From Tenacibaculum soleae (lineage in GTDB: Bacteria; Bacteroidota; Bacteroidia; Flavobacteriales; Flavobacteriaceae), in assembly GCF_001693415.1 (NCBI RefSeq), contig NZ_MAKX01000024.1, forward strand, positions 1 through 64,000: a stretch of DNA of 64,000 bases, written 5' to 3'. Of the stretch, positions 26,378-36,065 are shown one piece after another. How positions within the stretch are numbered: the first letter of the stretch is position 1; every line of letters begins with the position of its first letter. The translations under genes were made by a program, and so were the position numbers. The notes under the pieces are model-generated. The model did not search any database. It saw nothing but the letters and a program-made list of their open reading frames with translations, and was not told the DNA's origin.

Positions 26378-27829
26378 TTATTTTTCAAACAAAACAACCG
26401 TTTCAATATGTGCTGTGTGTGGAAATTGATCTACTAAACTAATCTTTTTTAATTGATAACCACAATTTATTAACTCTTCAGTATCGCGCGCTTGTGTTGC
26501 AGGATTACAAGAAACATACACCATTCTATCAGCGTTTAAATTGATGATTTTTTTAAGTGTTTTAGGTGCAATTCCAGCACGAGCAGGGTCTAAAATAATT
26601 GTTCTTATTTTGTTTTGAAATTGTGGATGCTCGTTTAAAAATTTACCAACATCTGCAGCATAAAACTCTAAACCTTCAATTTTATTTCGTTTGGCATTCT
26701 TTTTCGCATCTTCAATTGCCGAGGCAACAATATCTACCCCAACTATTTTAGCGTTTTGACTTCTTGAAGCTAAAATTTGCCCTATGGTTCCTGTACCACA
26801 AAATAAATCCATTACCACAGTATTATCAATAGCTTCCTTATTTTCTAAAGCATAATCAATAACTTTTGTGTATAATTTTTCGGCAGATTTAGGGTTTGTT
26901 TGAAAAAAGCTTTTCATACTAATTTCAAAGTTTAAGCCTAATAGTTCTTCAATAATTTTATCTTTTCCAGCAATCAGTTCGATACTTCCAGATGTAGCAA
27001 TGGTTCTATCACCAACTTCATCATTTATAGTATGCAATAAACCAGCTAAACGTTCGCCAAAAATATCTTTTAATAATGTAGCAAATGCTTGCATATCAAA
27101 TTTAGGTAAATCGTAAGATGTAGTTACTAAATTGAATAGCAATTCGTTTGTTTTATATGATTTTCTTACAACAAAATATCTGAAAAAACCTTCTTTTTTA
27201 GGGCCGTGCCAAGGAGCCAAACCCGTTTTTTCACAATATTCACGAATTACTTTTAAGTTGTCTTCAACTTGTGCATCAAACAATCCAGAATCTTTATTTA
27301 AATTATCTCCCATCCACCAAACACCACGACGTTTAAAGCCTAAGGTAAAAAAATCAGCATCAGTTTTATTTACTCTATCATAACCGATGGCAGAAAAACC
27401 ATATTCCATTTTATTTCGGTAATGAAATACATTTGGTGAGGTAATAAATTCATCAAATAAATCGTCAATATTTGCTACTTTACCAATACGTTTAAATAAT
27501 GATAGCGTACTTTCTTTTTTATATTGATGTTGTAAATCAATCGGTAATTGAATATACGGAGCTCCAGGAATGTCTTGAAAAGGTACTGTAACTTCATCAT
27601 CAGATGCTTGTAAAACATCCATTAATTTTGCCTCAGCGTATTTTTTGCTCGATTTTTTAATCTGTGCTTTTACCAATTGTCCTGGCAATGTATTGGGTAC
27701 AAAGACAACAAAACTTCCTTCTTCAGAATGGATTCTTGCAATTCCTTTTCCGCCAAAGGCGTAATCTTCAATTTTTAATTCTAAAACTTGATTTCTTTTA
27801 ACAAATTTGTTTCGTTCTCTACGTGGCAT
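26378..27829 (-). CDS. rlmD: 23S rRNA (uracil-5-)-methyltransferase RlmD-like
   Basis: A 483-residue SAM-dependent RNA methyltransferase of the TrmA/RlmD family, expected to form m5U in 23S rRNA. An N-terminal TRAM domain (residues about 10-70) is followed by a central domain and the Rossmann fold with VMDLFCGTGTIGQILA, the KIVGVDI acid, LDPARAGI, and the nucleophile in MVYVSCNPATQARD. The four Cys that hold the [4Fe-4S] cluster in E. coli RlmD are missing: there is no Cys before about residue 197, and the place is taken by DIPGAPYIQLP. The gene heads an operon with DUF6452 and DUF6048. Confidence 0.92.
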   Translation of the reverse strand: MPRRERNKFVKRNQVLELKIEDYAFGGKGIARIHSEEGSFVVFVPNTLPGQLVKAQIKKSSKKYAEAKLMDVLQASDDEVTVPFQDIPGAPYIQLPIDLQHQYKKESTLSLFKRIGKVANIDDLFDEFITSPNVFHYRNKMEYGFSAIGYDRVNKTDADFFTLGFKRRGVWWMGDNLNKDSGLFDAQVEDNLKVIREYCEKTGLAPWHGPKKEGFFRYFVVRKSYKTNELLFNLVTTSYDLPKFDMQAFATLLKDIFGERLAGLLHTINDEVGDRTIATSGSIELIAGKDKIIEELLGLNFEISMKSFFQTNPKSAEKLYTKVIDYALENKEAIDNTVVMDLFCGTGTIGQILASRSQNAKIVGVDIVASAIEDAKKNAKRNKIEGLEFYAADVGKFLNEHPQFQNKIRTIILDPARAGIAPKTLKKIINLNADRMVYVSCNPATQARDTEELINCGYQLKKISLVDQFPHTAHIETVVLFEK

Positions 27830-27850
27830 TTTGTATCATTTATAGGCTTG

Positions 27851-27858
27851 CAAAATTA
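27851..27858 (-). promoter_or_regulatory. -7-like box for rlmD
   Basis: Minus strand reads TAATTTTG, 22 bp before the rlmD ATG. No TTG at the usual -33 distance was found. Confidence 0.4.
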
Positions 27859-27998
27859 GGAAAAGATATTTTATATTTAGTAAATTGCAGCAATTTTAGG
27901 GATGATTTCTTTCCCACGCTGAATTTTCGACACTTTTCGAAAGGATAAAGGTAGATAAGGAATGGATTTTATATTCATTAATTAAAAACTTATTAAAA

Positions 27999-29243
27999 AT
28001 GGCTGTTTTAGACCAATTAACTTCGCAACAAGCGATTGAACTAGAAAACAAATACGGAGCACACAATTATCACCCATTACCAGTGGTGTTAAGTAAAGGA
28101 GAAGGTGTTTATGTTTGGGATGTTGAAGGTAAAAAATACTACGATTTTTTATCGGCTTATTCTGCAGTAAACCAAGGGCATTGTCATCCTAAAATTGTTG
28201 GAGCAATGGTAAACCAAGCGCAAACATTAACCTTAACATCGCGTGCTTTTTACAACGATATGTTAGGTAAATATGAAAAATTTGCTACTGAACTTTTTGG
28301 TTTTGATAAATTATTACCAATGAATACAGGAGCTGAAGCAGTAGAAACTGCTTTAAAGTTGTGTAGAAAATGGGCGTATGAAGTTAAAGGAATCGATGAA
28401 AATGATGCACAAATAGTAGTTTGTGAAAATAACTTTCACGGACGTACAACAACAATTATTTCTTTTTCAAATGATCCGGTAGCGCGTAAAAACTTTGGAC
28501 CGTTTACAAACGGATTTATTAAAATAGAATACAATAACTTAAAAGCTTTAGAAGAAGCTTTAGCGAGCGATAAAAATATTGCAGGTTTCTTGGTTGAGCC
28601 GATTCAAGGTGAAGCAGGAGTGTATGTTCCTTCTGAAGGATATTTAGCAGCGGCAAAAGCGTTGTGTGAAAAACACAATGTATTATTTATTGCTGATGAA
28701 GTACAAACGGGAATTGCACGTACTGGTAAAATGTTAGCAGTAGATCATGAAAATGTAAAACCAGATATTTTAATATTAGGAAAAGCATTAAGTGGAGGAG
28801 CATATCCAGTTTCTGGTGTATTAGCTAATGATAATATTATGAATGTTATTAAACCAGGGAATCATGGGTCTACTTTTGGGGGGAACCCTGTTGCAGCAGC
28901 AGTTGCAATGGCAGCCTTAGAAGTTGTGCAAGAAGAAAGTTTAGCTAATAATGCTGAAAAATTAGGGCAAATTTTTAGAAAAGAATTAGCAGCATTTGCT
29001 GAAACAACTGATTTAGTAAAGTCGGTAAGAGGTAAAGGGTTATTGAATGCTGTTTTAATTAATGATACTGAAGAAAGCTCAACTGCTTGGGATATTTGTA
29101 TACAATTACGTGATAACGGATTGTTAGCAAAACCAACACATGGTAATATTATTCGTTTTGCACCACCTTTAGTAATGACAGAAACAGAATTAATGGAATG
29201 TATTGCAATTATTAAGAAAACAATTTCGGAGTTTAAAAAGTAA
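27999..29243 (+). CDS. rocD: Ornithine--oxo-acid aminotransferase
   Basis: A 414-residue class-III PLP aminotransferase that converts ornithine to glutamate semialdehyde. It shows [20 protein letters not shown] and [17 protein letters not shown] at the start, [13 protein letters not shown] for cofactor phosphate, [39 protein letters not shown] with the Asp that pairs with the pyridine ring, and [17 protein letters not shown] with the Schiff-base Lys. These are the ornithine-specific patterns of the family. It is a single gene between a 169-bp upstream gap and a strong terminator. Confidence 0.96.
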   Translation: MAVLDQLTSQQAIELENKYGAHNYHPLPVVLSKGEGVYVWDVEGKKYYDFLSAYSAVNQGHCHPKIVGAMVNQAQTLTLTSRAFYNDMLGKYEKFATELFGFDKLLPMNTGAEAVETALKLCRKWAYEVKGIDENDAQIVVCENNFHGRTTTIISFSNDPVARKNFGPFTNGFIKIEYNNLKALEEALASDKNIAGFLVEPIQGEAGVYVPSEGYLAAAKALCEKHNVLFIADEVQTGIARTGKMLAVDHENVKPDILILGKALSGGAYPVSGVLANDNIMNVIKPGNHGSTFGGNPVAAAVAMAALEVVQEESLANNAEKLGQIFRKELAAFAETTDLVKSVRGKGLLNAVLINDTEESSTAWDICIQLRDNGLLAKPTHGNIIRFAPPLVMTETELMECIAIIKKTISEFKK

Positions 29244-29263
29244 ATTCTTAAATTTTATATATG

Positions 29264-29297
29264 AAAAAGGAACGGTTTTTAAATCGTTCCTTTTTTT
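29264..29297 (+). terminator. Terminator after rocD
   Basis: AAAAAGGAACGGTTT and AATCGTTCCTTTTT form a stem followed by T; begins 20 bp after the rocD stop. Confidence 0.85.
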
Positions 29298-29350
29298 GTA
29301 GTAAATAAAAACTGTTTATTAAAAAAGTAAAAAACATTATTAATAGGTAT

Positions 29351-29431
29351 AGCCCCGATTGTAGCGTTTGTTTGAGCTCTTTTTTTGATTTTTCTTCAAA
29401 AAAAAGCGAGTGCGAAAAGCGGGAAATAGCT
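29351..29431 (+). ncRNA. Flavo-1-like structured RNA
   Basis: The segment starts AGCCCCGATTGTAGCG and ends GCGGGAAATAGCT. AGC and CCCG at the 5' end pair with CGGG and GCT at the 3' end, leaving AAATA as a bulge, and an inner arm pairs CTTTTTTTGA with TCAAAAAAAAG. The AGCCCCGAT ... GCGGGAA.TAGCT bracket is the consensus I recall for the Rfam family Flavo-1, a common non-coding RNA of Flavobacteria with unknown function. It lies between the rocD terminator and the 3' end of the opposite-strand helicase gene, so it must have its own promoter; I did not find one with both boxes. Confidence 0.7.
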
Positions 29432-29444
29432 TCAAATAATTATG

Positions 29445-32420
29445 TTACTTTACCATTTCGTACACGTTTAAGTGCTTTTTTAAGATTCCTGAAGGGGTGT
29501 TTTTGGTTTCGTCAAAAATTCGAGTATCGCCAAATAAAATAAAACTTTCTTTAGCTCTAGAAACGGCAACGTTTAACATATTGGGTTTGTTATCTTTTTC
29601 GAAAAATAAGGTGCCTTCATCTTGGTTAGAATATACCGAGCTAAACAAAATAATGTTTCGTTCGGCGCCTTGTAAAGCATGCACAGTACCTAATTTAATG
29701 TCGTTTACTTTAAAGCCGGCTTCGGTTAATGCTTTTGATAGTTCTCCTTTTTGACTGGCAAATGGCGTAATGATACCTAAAACACTTTCAATAGTATCAA
29801 CATTATAGGCTTCTTGTATGGTTTCTTTGTTTTGTTGCAGCCAAGTTATAATAGCATTTACTTCGTTTATATTGCAACGACTGTTAAATTTACGTTCGCT
29901 AAAACCTTCTACATGATACGCCATCATTGATGGAAAAACTTGGGTGTCTTTTGCTTTTCCTTTCATTGGTTTTAAAATACCGTTATAGGCTAGTTCGTTG
30001 CAAAAATTAATGATTTCATCGTTACATCTTCGGTGTTCTAATAAAACCAAACCTTGTTCTTTTTGATTGGCTAATGGGGTTTCAAATTCGCAAGCATTTT
30101 GTGCCATTTTCATAATGCTTCCGCTAGAAGCTAAAAAGCCCATTTGATTTAAATAATGCTGATCGTTTTCATTTTGTAGCATGTTTAAACTGGTTAAATT
30201 ACCTACATCGATTTTAGGCGGAATAGACCAGATGGGTTCTATTTGTTTTAAATCGCCAATTACAAAGGCTTTTTGAGCTAATGAAAATACAGGAATACTA
30301 ACTTCGGGTGTTACTTGACCAGCTTCATCAATAATTAAAAGATCTAAAAAGTTATATAAAGGTAGGTATTCGAAAATAGGTTTTCCGTTTTCGTTTTCTC
30401 CCTGAAATTGGCTATATAAAAAATGGGTTGGCGCCATGTAAAAAGTGGCAACAAAACATGGTGTAAGCATGGCTCTGCGTTTCCATTTTGCTTTAATGGC
30501 GTTTTCACCTGTTCCTTTTTCGGTGTTATTTTCAATAACATTTCTTGTTTCGAGTAACCAACGAGCTTCCCAATAATGAACAGCTAAAAGAAAGGATTTA
30601 TGGCGTAACTCGATATCTAACTCATCATAAAAAAAACGTTGCGTAGTATTGTTGGAGTTTAATTTTTCGTACTCGTTTTGCCACATTTGGGCTTCGGATA
30701 CAAAAGGAAACCCTTTGATATTATTTTTTACTTTCCAGTTTTTTAATTTTAAATTGGCTTGTAATGCTAAATTTACATTTGCAAGACATTCTTTTATAAA
30801 GTTATTTGTTTTTTGATTGTTACTGATAGTACCTTCAGTAATTTTAAAGATTACCTTTGAATCATTGTTTTGATCTTCATTATTAGTTGTAAAATAAAGC
30901 TTTACTTGATTGATAAAATCTGTTTGCTTTGCGGCTGATTTTAAATTGGTAAGTATGGTGCGCCACTCTTGAAGGTTTCCAATTTTAAATGCATCTTTTT
31001 TTATGTGATTATCTTCATTTAAAATGATGTTATTAAGATAATCAATAGCGCTTATATAATCGCTTGAAAATTGAACACCATCAATTAAAGTATCTTCAAT
31101 TTTAATAATTTCATCTTGTAAAAATTCACAAACATCTTCTAGTGAATTTGTTTCGGTAGCATAGTAATTACAATATTGGGTTAAAAAATAATATTCGGCT
31201 TCGTCTACATATTTTTCATTTTCTAAATTACACAAAGTACCTTCATTACCAAACATGTTTCCTTTTAAAAAGTTAATGTTTTTTAAGGCTTTTTCACTTT
31301 TAGAGTTTGAAGGTAAGTAGGTAGCGTAACCGTTAAAGTCAGGTATCCAACGGGCAGCTAAATCTTTTTCGGTGCTTTTAGAATTAATAAAACTATCTAT
31401 AATATTGGTTACCGCTTGGTTATTGTTAGAGCAGGCCAATATTATGGGAGCATCTTCTCCTTTAATGGCAGCTTTTACAAACTCGGTGGCAACTAAACTT
31501 TGTAATAATGTTGTTTTTCCGGTACCTGGAGGACCATTTACGGCTGTAACCGCATTTTCTTCGGCAGTTAAGTATGATAATAAAGTTTTTCGTTGACTAA
31601 TAGATAAGGGAAACTCGTTAGACATTTGCCCTAAGTGTAAATGATTATAGTTTAAAAAACCTGTATCGGTAACAGCTTCTATTCGGTTTTTAGCAGCCGG
31701 ATTTATTATTTTTGATAGTATTGGTAATGTTTCTTCGTTTTTTAATAAGTTTTCATACAAAAATAAAATACTTTTTGCAGTAGAAATTTTTGAACTGATA
31801 GCAAAATAAGTAAGTTGAAATTTAGTAGTATATTTTTCTACATTATAACTGTATAAATTATGATGGGTAATTGCTGAGAAAATATGATTTATATAATCCC
31901 AATATTCGTTCCAAGGTATGGTTTCATCTTCGTACTCAGCCTCTGGAGCTTCCATTTCTTTGGCATCTAAAATAGTATCGATGGCAGCAAAAATAAAATC
32001 ATTTTTAACATCGGCTATTGGCGTTAAGTAATTACGAACAATTAATGGAAATATATCTTTTGGAGCCGATAATTGTCCAGATCTATTTACAACAGCAGTA
32101 ATCCAAAAAGGGTGAATAGGGCGTTTATAAGCGGGATTGTCTGTTTGATATTCTAAATAAAAAGGGGCAATTAATATTTTAGTTTCTTCAACTTTATGCC
32201 ATTTATTACTATCCTTTTTTGTGATTCCTTTTAATCGATTAATACGACGTTCTTCAACATCTAACAATTCATTTGCTTGCTTAGTATTAATAAGAGCATT
32301 ACTTAAATCGGTAGAGTTTTGATGAAATAAATTCTTGATTTTAGCAATATCGATGGCTAAATTTTCGCTATCTGATAAGCTGTTTTTATAGTATTGTAAC
32401 CAGTTTTTTTCGTTTTGCAT
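29445..32420 (-). CDS. Large SF1 (UPF1/DNA2-like) helicase
   Basis: A 991-residue superfamily 1 helicase with the AAA_11/AAA_12 arrangement. Motifs: NGPPGTGKTTLLQSL (Walker A, about residue 296), LLIIDEAGQVTPE (about 693; the DEAG box of UPF1-like proteins), the QIEPIWSIP and VLLEHRRCN segments, and near the C-terminus GTVHALQGAERNIILFSSVYS and NMLNVAVSRAKESFILFGD. The first about 270 residues and the insert of about 330 residues between motifs I and II match nothing I recognise. Such proteins unwind DNA or RNA-DNA. The gene stands alone, with a 248-bp spacer upstream, so no pathway can be read from context; a defence role is possible but not shown. Confidence 0.87.
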   Translation of the reverse strand: MQNEKNWLQYYKNSLSDSENLAIDIAKIKNLFHQNSTDLSNALINTKQANELLDVEERRINRLKGITKKDSNKWHKVEETKILIAPFYLEYQTDNPAYKRPIHPFWITAVVNRSGQLSAPKDIFPLIVRNYLTPIADVKNDFIFAAIDTILDAKEMEAPEAEYEDETIPWNEYWDYINHIFSAITHHNLYSYNVEKYTTKFQLTYFAISSKISTAKSILFLYENLLKNEETLPILSKIINPAAKNRIEAVTDTGFLNYNHLHLGQMSNEFPLSISQRKTLLSYLTAEENAVTAVNGPPGTGKTTLLQSLVATEFVKAAIKGEDAPIILACSNNNQAVTNIIDSFINSKSTEKDLAARWIPDFNGYATYLPSNSKSEKALKNINFLKGNMFGNEGTLCNLENEKYVDEAEYYFLTQYCNYYATETNSLEDVCEFLQDEIIKIEDTLIDGVQFSSDYISAIDYLNNIILNEDNHIKKDAFKIGNLQEWRTILTNLKSAAKQTDFINQVKLYFTTNNEDQNNDSKVIFKITEGTISNNQKTNNFIKECLANVNLALQANLKLKNWKVKNNIKGFPFVSEAQMWQNEYEKLNSNNTTQRFFYDELDIELRHKSFLLAVHYWEARWLLETRNVIENNTEKGTGENAIKAKWKRRAMLTPCFVATFYMAPTHFLYSQFQGENENGKPIFEYLPLYNFLDLLIIDEAGQVTPEVSIPVFSLAQKAFVIGDLKQIEPIWSIPPKIDVGNLTSLNMLQNENDQHYLNQMGFLASSGSIMKMAQNACEFETPLANQKEQGLVLLEHRRCNDEIINFCNELAYNGILKPMKGKAKDTQVFPSMMAYHVEGFSERKFNSRCNINEVNAIITWLQQNKETIQEAYNVDTIESVLGIITPFASQKGELSKALTEAGFKVNDIKLGTVHALQGAERNIILFSSVYSNQDEGTLFFEKDNKPNMLNVAVSRAKESFILFGDTRIFDETKNTPSGILKKHLNVYEMVK

Positions 32421-32668
32421 GCGTTGAAGAAATCCTGAATTTATAGGTTGATAAAGAAGGCGAAAATAGGATATTAATCAACCGAAAAAGGACTTTTAAT
32501 TGTCTTTTTATCAACCAAAAATAAACAAGTTTTTAACTAATTCGTATTTAGTGAAATAGCAAAAGCGATTTGAAAACAGAGAAACATAAAATTTATCTGT
32601 TCGAAGATAATCGAAAATTTTGACAGTGTTCTACCTAGCAACAAATGTTTTTAATAATAAAAAGTTAT

Positions 32669-33385
32669 TTACTGCTGCGCGTAATAATGATAATCTTTAA
32701 TTACTGTGTCTATAAAATCCATTGGAGTTTGCTCAGTAGTAATGTTGGTTATCTCTTTCACTTTTTTACTGAGCTTTACTATTACTTGATGATTTCTTTT
32801 TTTTCGAGCATCATGATATACTTTTCTAATGGTATGAATATCATTGTCGGTTAAAAGAGTTACTTGTGAATATATTGGTGTATAATTATCAAGAATATCA
32901 TTAGCAATGGTATTGCTTAGGGTAATTCTTTTCTTTTCAGAAATGACAGTTGTACTTGCTGCTAAATCGCCTAATCGTTGCCCTTTTCCGTTTAAAAGAA
33001 TGGTTAAAACAGCAACCGATCCACCAGCCAAACTAAAATCTATAATGCGTAATAACCAGCGCATTAAGTAGCTGCCAAAAGTAGGTTTAGATCCGTCAAT
33101 TTTTACAACTCTAGTTTGATTAAAGTACTTGCCAGGGGTTTGCCCATTCATTAAAACTTCAAAAAGTAAACTATAAAAAAAAACGGGTAAAGATAATAGC
33201 ATGTATAAACTCATATATTCCATACTAGGTGCTATATCTAGCATTCCCATTATAAAAAATATGATGATATAATAGCCAACAATGAATAAAAAATCTATTA
33301 GGTATGAGCCAATTCGAGTGGTAATATGTGCTACATTTTGATGTATTGAAATATTTTGAGCAGTTTCTATTTGAAAATTGTCCAT
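32669..33385 (-). CDS. RDD family membrane protein
   Basis: A 238-residue inner-membrane protein with the RDD domain: RIGSYLIDFLFIVGYYIII holds the Arg and Asp after which the family is named, followed by LFEVLMNGQTPGKYFNQTRVV, the typical GxTxGK loop, and MRWLLRIIDFSLAGGSVAVL. Three or four membrane segments are visible and the last about 80 residues are a charged cytoplasmic tail. RDD proteins are proposed transporters or membrane adaptors. It is divergent from the SpoIIM-like gene, and RDD genes often sit beside MoxR-DUF58 clusters, so it is probably part of the same module. Confidence 0.9.
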   Translation of the reverse strand: MDNFQIETAQNISIHQNVAHITTRIGSYLIDFLFIVGYYIIIFFIMGMLDIAPSMEYMSLYMLLSLPVFFYSLLFEVLMNGQTPGKYFNQTRVVKIDGSKPTFGSYLMRWLLRIIDFSLAGGSVAVLTILLNGKGQRLGDLAASTTVISEKKRITLSNTIANDILDNYTPIYSQVTLLTDNDIHTIRKVYHDARKKRNHQVIVKLSKKVKEITNITTEQTPMDFIDTVIKDYHYYAQQ

Positions 33386-33503
33386 GAATTAGTTTTCTCT
33401 TTTTTTATTGATAGTTCTTATAACTTTTTTTAGTTTAGCGAAGATAAAAATATTCTATGATTAGGGAAGTTTCTTGTAATAATTGCTATAATTTTTTTTC
33501 TGA

Positions 33504-34478
33504 ATGAGAGAAGCTGCTTTTGTAAAGAAAAATAAAGAAAAATGGCAGTTGTTTGAAGCTGTTTTATACAATAAAACAGCTATTTCGCCAGACAAATTAT
33601 CTGAACTATATGTTGAGTTAACTGATGATTTAAGTTATGTAAAAACCTTTTACCCGAAAGGAAATACGTTCGTATATTTAAATTCGATTGCTTCTATTGC
33701 TCATCAAAAAATATATAAAACAAAAAAAGAAAGTAAAAATAGATTTATCAGTTTTTTTAAAACTGAGTTTCCGTTATCATTTTACAAACATCAAAAACAA
33801 CTATTAATTGCGTTTGTTGTATTTGCTTTTTTTAGTTTGGTAGGTGCTTTTTCTTCAGCAAACGATATTGATTTTGTGCGTCTTATTTTAGGAGATAGTT
33901 ATGTAAATATGACGCTTGAAAATATTGAAAAAGGCGACCCGATGGCGGTTTATAAAAAAGCTAATGAGGTAGATATGTTTATCGGAATTACCATAAATAA
34001 TATAAAAGTAGCCATGTTTGCTTTTGTTTTAGGGATGCTATTTTCTGTAGGAACGTTATATATTATGATGCAAAACGGTATTATGTTAGGTTCTTTTTTG
34101 TATTTTTTTTATGATAAAGGGTTATTATGGGAATCATCGCGAACTATATGGATTCATGGTACCATAGAGATATCAGTAATTGTAATTGCAGGTTGTGCTG
34201 GTTTGGTTTTAGGAAACGGATTATTATTTCCAAAAACCTATTCTCGATTAGAATCTTTTAAAAAAAGTATTAAAGACGGATTAAAAATTATGGTAAGTAC
34301 TATTCCTTTTTTTATCATTGCTGGTTTTTTAGAAGGTTTTGTAACACGTCATACTGAAATGCCAGATTGGTTGGCTATTACCATTATTTTAGTTTCATTA
34401 GCCAGCATTATCTTTTATTACGTAATTTATCCAATTCAACTACATAAAAAATTAATTATCAACCAAACTTATGAATAA
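33504..34478 (+). CDS. SpoIIM-like (stage II sporulation protein M family) membrane protein
   Basis: A 324-residue polytopic membrane protein. Residues 1-95 are soluble and helical (REAAFVKKNKEKWQLFEAVL, DLSYVKTFYP); about five membrane segments follow, with the family block NNIKVAMFAFVLGMLFSVGT, MQNGIMLGSFLYFF and WIHGTIEISVIVIAGCAGL, which is the hallmark His-Gly region. SpoIIM helps spore engulfment in Firmicutes; in Bacteroidota, which make no spores, the family is found with MoxR and DUF58 genes and its job is unknown. The stop overlaps the next ATG by 8 bp. Confidence 0.9.
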   Translation: MREAAFVKKNKEKWQLFEAVLYNKTAISPDKLSELYVELTDDLSYVKTFYPKGNTFVYLNSIASIAHQKIYKTKKESKNRFISFFKTEFPLSFYKHQKQLLIAFVVFAFFSLVGAFSSANDIDFVRLILGDSYVNMTLENIEKGDPMAVYKKANEVDMFIGITINNIKVAMFAFVLGMLFSVGTLYIMMQNGIMLGSFLYFFYDKGLLWESSRTIWIHGTIEISVIVIAGCAGLVLGNGLLFPKTYSRLESFKKSIKDGLKIMVSTIPFFIIAGFLEGFVTRHTEMPDWLAITIILVSLASIIFYYVIYPIQLHKKLIINQTYE

Positions 34479-35322
34479 AGAATACATACAATTTAAAAAA
34501 GAAAGAGATTTAGGAGCCATTATTACCGATGCTTTTAAGTTTATACGATTAGAAGGAAAACAGTTTTTTTTAACAATTTTAAAAACAGCAGCAGTTCCTA
34601 TGTTAATAGCAGTGGCAGCAATGATATATTACATGATGTCTATGTCATCATTAATGTCGCAAGAAGTAAGTGGTGCTTTAGGAATGTTGGCATCAGCATT
34701 AATAATGATGTTAGCTTATTTAGTAGCATTTGTGTTTATTAATTTAGCAGGAATGCATTATATAAAGTCGTATATTGATAATAATGGAGTTGTAAACCAA
34801 GAAGAAATAGCACGTAATACAAAAGAACGTTTTTGGTCGTTTATGGGCTTTGGTGTTTTATCAGGAATCATACTTTTTGTAAGTGTAATGTTATGTGTGT
34901 TTCCTATATTTTATACTTGGACAGTTTTATCGTTAGGTGCCTCGATTTTAGTATTTCAAAATGAATCGGCAACTGATACAATTGGTAAATGTTTTAGCTT
35001 TGTTAGCGGGCATTTTTGGGAAACCTTTGGGGTTATTTTTGTTGTGAGTCTTTTGGTTGGAGTTTTAGGCTATATTTTTCAAATACCAGTAATGATATAT
35101 CAATTTATACAAATGGGTATTGGAATGAGCAGTGAAGATCCAACGGCGATTTTTAGTATTTTTAGCGATCCTATTTATTTGTTATTAAATTTAATATCTA
35201 TCGTAGGGCAATTAATGTTTTATGCAATAACATTAGTTACCAATGTGTTTATATATTTTGATATTAATGAGCAAAAAAACTTAACAGGAACCATTGAAAC
35301 CATTGATAGTATAGGTCAATAA
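34471..35322 (+). CDS. Polytopic membrane protein of the SpoIIM/DUF4129 cluster
   Basis: A 283-residue membrane protein. After a soluble start (KKERDLGAIITDAFKFIRLEG) five or six hydrophobic segments can be seen (TAAVPMLIAVAAMIYYMM, LIMMLAYLVAFVFINLAG, GFGVLSGIILFVSVMLCVFP, TFGVIFVVSLLVGVLGYIF, LISIVGQLMFYAITLVT), ending in a short polar tail NEQKNLTGTIETI. I know no named family with certainty. It overlaps the SpoIIM-like gene by 8 bp and is followed 4 bp later by the DUF4129 gene, so it belongs to this membrane cluster. Confidence 0.83.
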   Translation: MNKEYIQFKKERDLGAIITDAFKFIRLEGKQFFLTILKTAAVPMLIAVAAMIYYMMSMSSLMSQEVSGALGMLASALIMMLAYLVAFVFINLAGMHYIKSYIDNNGVVNQEEIARNTKERFWSFMGFGVLSGIILFVSVMLCVFPIFYTWTVLSLGASILVFQNESATDTIGKCFSFVSGHFWETFGVIFVVSLLVGVLGYIFQIPVMIYQFIQMGIGMSSEDPTAIFSIFSDPIYLLLNLISIVGQLMFYAITLVTNVFIYFDINEQKNLTGTIETIDSIGQ

Positions 35323-35326
35323 TATT

Positions 35327-36061
35327 TTGAAATATTTATTTTTTTACATAGCATTTTTTTTACTTTCTTTTCAGATGTTTTTACAAACATCTGAAAAGAA
35401 AAAGGTTCAGTTTGATACAGAATTTATCGAATTAAAAAAGTTCGACAATAAAAAGATTGAAGCTTATAAAAAGCAAGATGCTTTTATATATATAGTAGAA
35501 AAAAGAGAACCAACAGTTATAGAAAAAGTATGGAATTGGTTTAAAAGAACAATCAAAAAAGTATTGTCTTATCTTTTTGATGATATTTCGCCAGCTATGG
35601 GGTTTTTAAAATGGGTTTTAAAAATTTTACCATATATAATTGCTGGTTTGGTTTTATTTTTAATTATTAAATTCTTTTTAAAAGTAAATGCTCGTAATAT
35701 TATTGATGGTAAAAAAGCTACAGCAATGGTAAGTTTATCAGACGAAGAAACTTTAATAAAAGAAAAAGATTTACCAGCATTAATTAAAATAGCCATAACG
35801 GATGGTAATTTTAAATTAGCTACTCGTTATTATTATTTATTATTATTAAAAAAGTTGTCAGAAAAAGAATTGATTTTTTGGCAGCAAGAAAAAACAAATG
35901 AAGATTATATAAAAGAGTTAGCCTCAAATAAAAACTTATATAAAGAGTTTGAAACACTAACGCATTTATATGATTACGTTTGGTATGGTGAGTTTTTAAT
36001 TAATAAAGAAAAGTTTTTAAAAGCTGAAATAAACTTTAAAAAAATGATTGCTAAAATTTAA
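35327..36061 (+). CDS. DUF4129 family membrane protein
   Basis: A 244-residue protein starting with TTG at 35327. A signal or membrane segment (YLFFYIAFFLLSFQMF) is followed by a polar region of about 70 residues and a membrane helix (ILPYIIAGLVLFLIIKFF), then a C-terminal cytoplasmic part with the DUF4129 signature ATRYYYLLLLKKLSEKELIFW and LTHLYDYVWYGEF. The family appears with transglutaminase-like or MoxR-DUF58 genes; no activity is known. It follows the polytopic protein by 4 bp and its end overlaps the reading frame of the DUF4350 gene or ends just before it, depending on which TTG start that gene uses. Confidence 0.85.
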   Translation: MKYLFFYIAFFLLSFQMFLQTSEKKKVQFDTEFIELKKFDNKKIEAYKKQDAFIYIVEKREPTVIEKVWNWFKRTIKKVLSYLFDDISPAMGFLKWVLKILPYIIAGLVLFLIIKFFLKVNARNIIDGKKATAMVSLSDEETLIKEKDLPALIKIAITDGNFKLATRYYYLLLLKKLSEKELIFWQQEKTNEDYIKELASNKNLYKEFETLTHLYDYVWYGEFLINKEKFLKAEINFKKMIAKI

Positions 36062-36065
36062 TAAG

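Noticed and set aside
27830..27998. Possible riboswitch before rocD
   Set aside because: Small inverted parts (aaattgc/gcaattt) exist, but no known riboswitch pattern could be matched.
32421..32668. Repeats of ggttgat/atcaacc in the gap upstream of the helicase
   Set aside because: Three short inverted copies with uneven spacing; no clear element, gene or promoter pair could be made from them.
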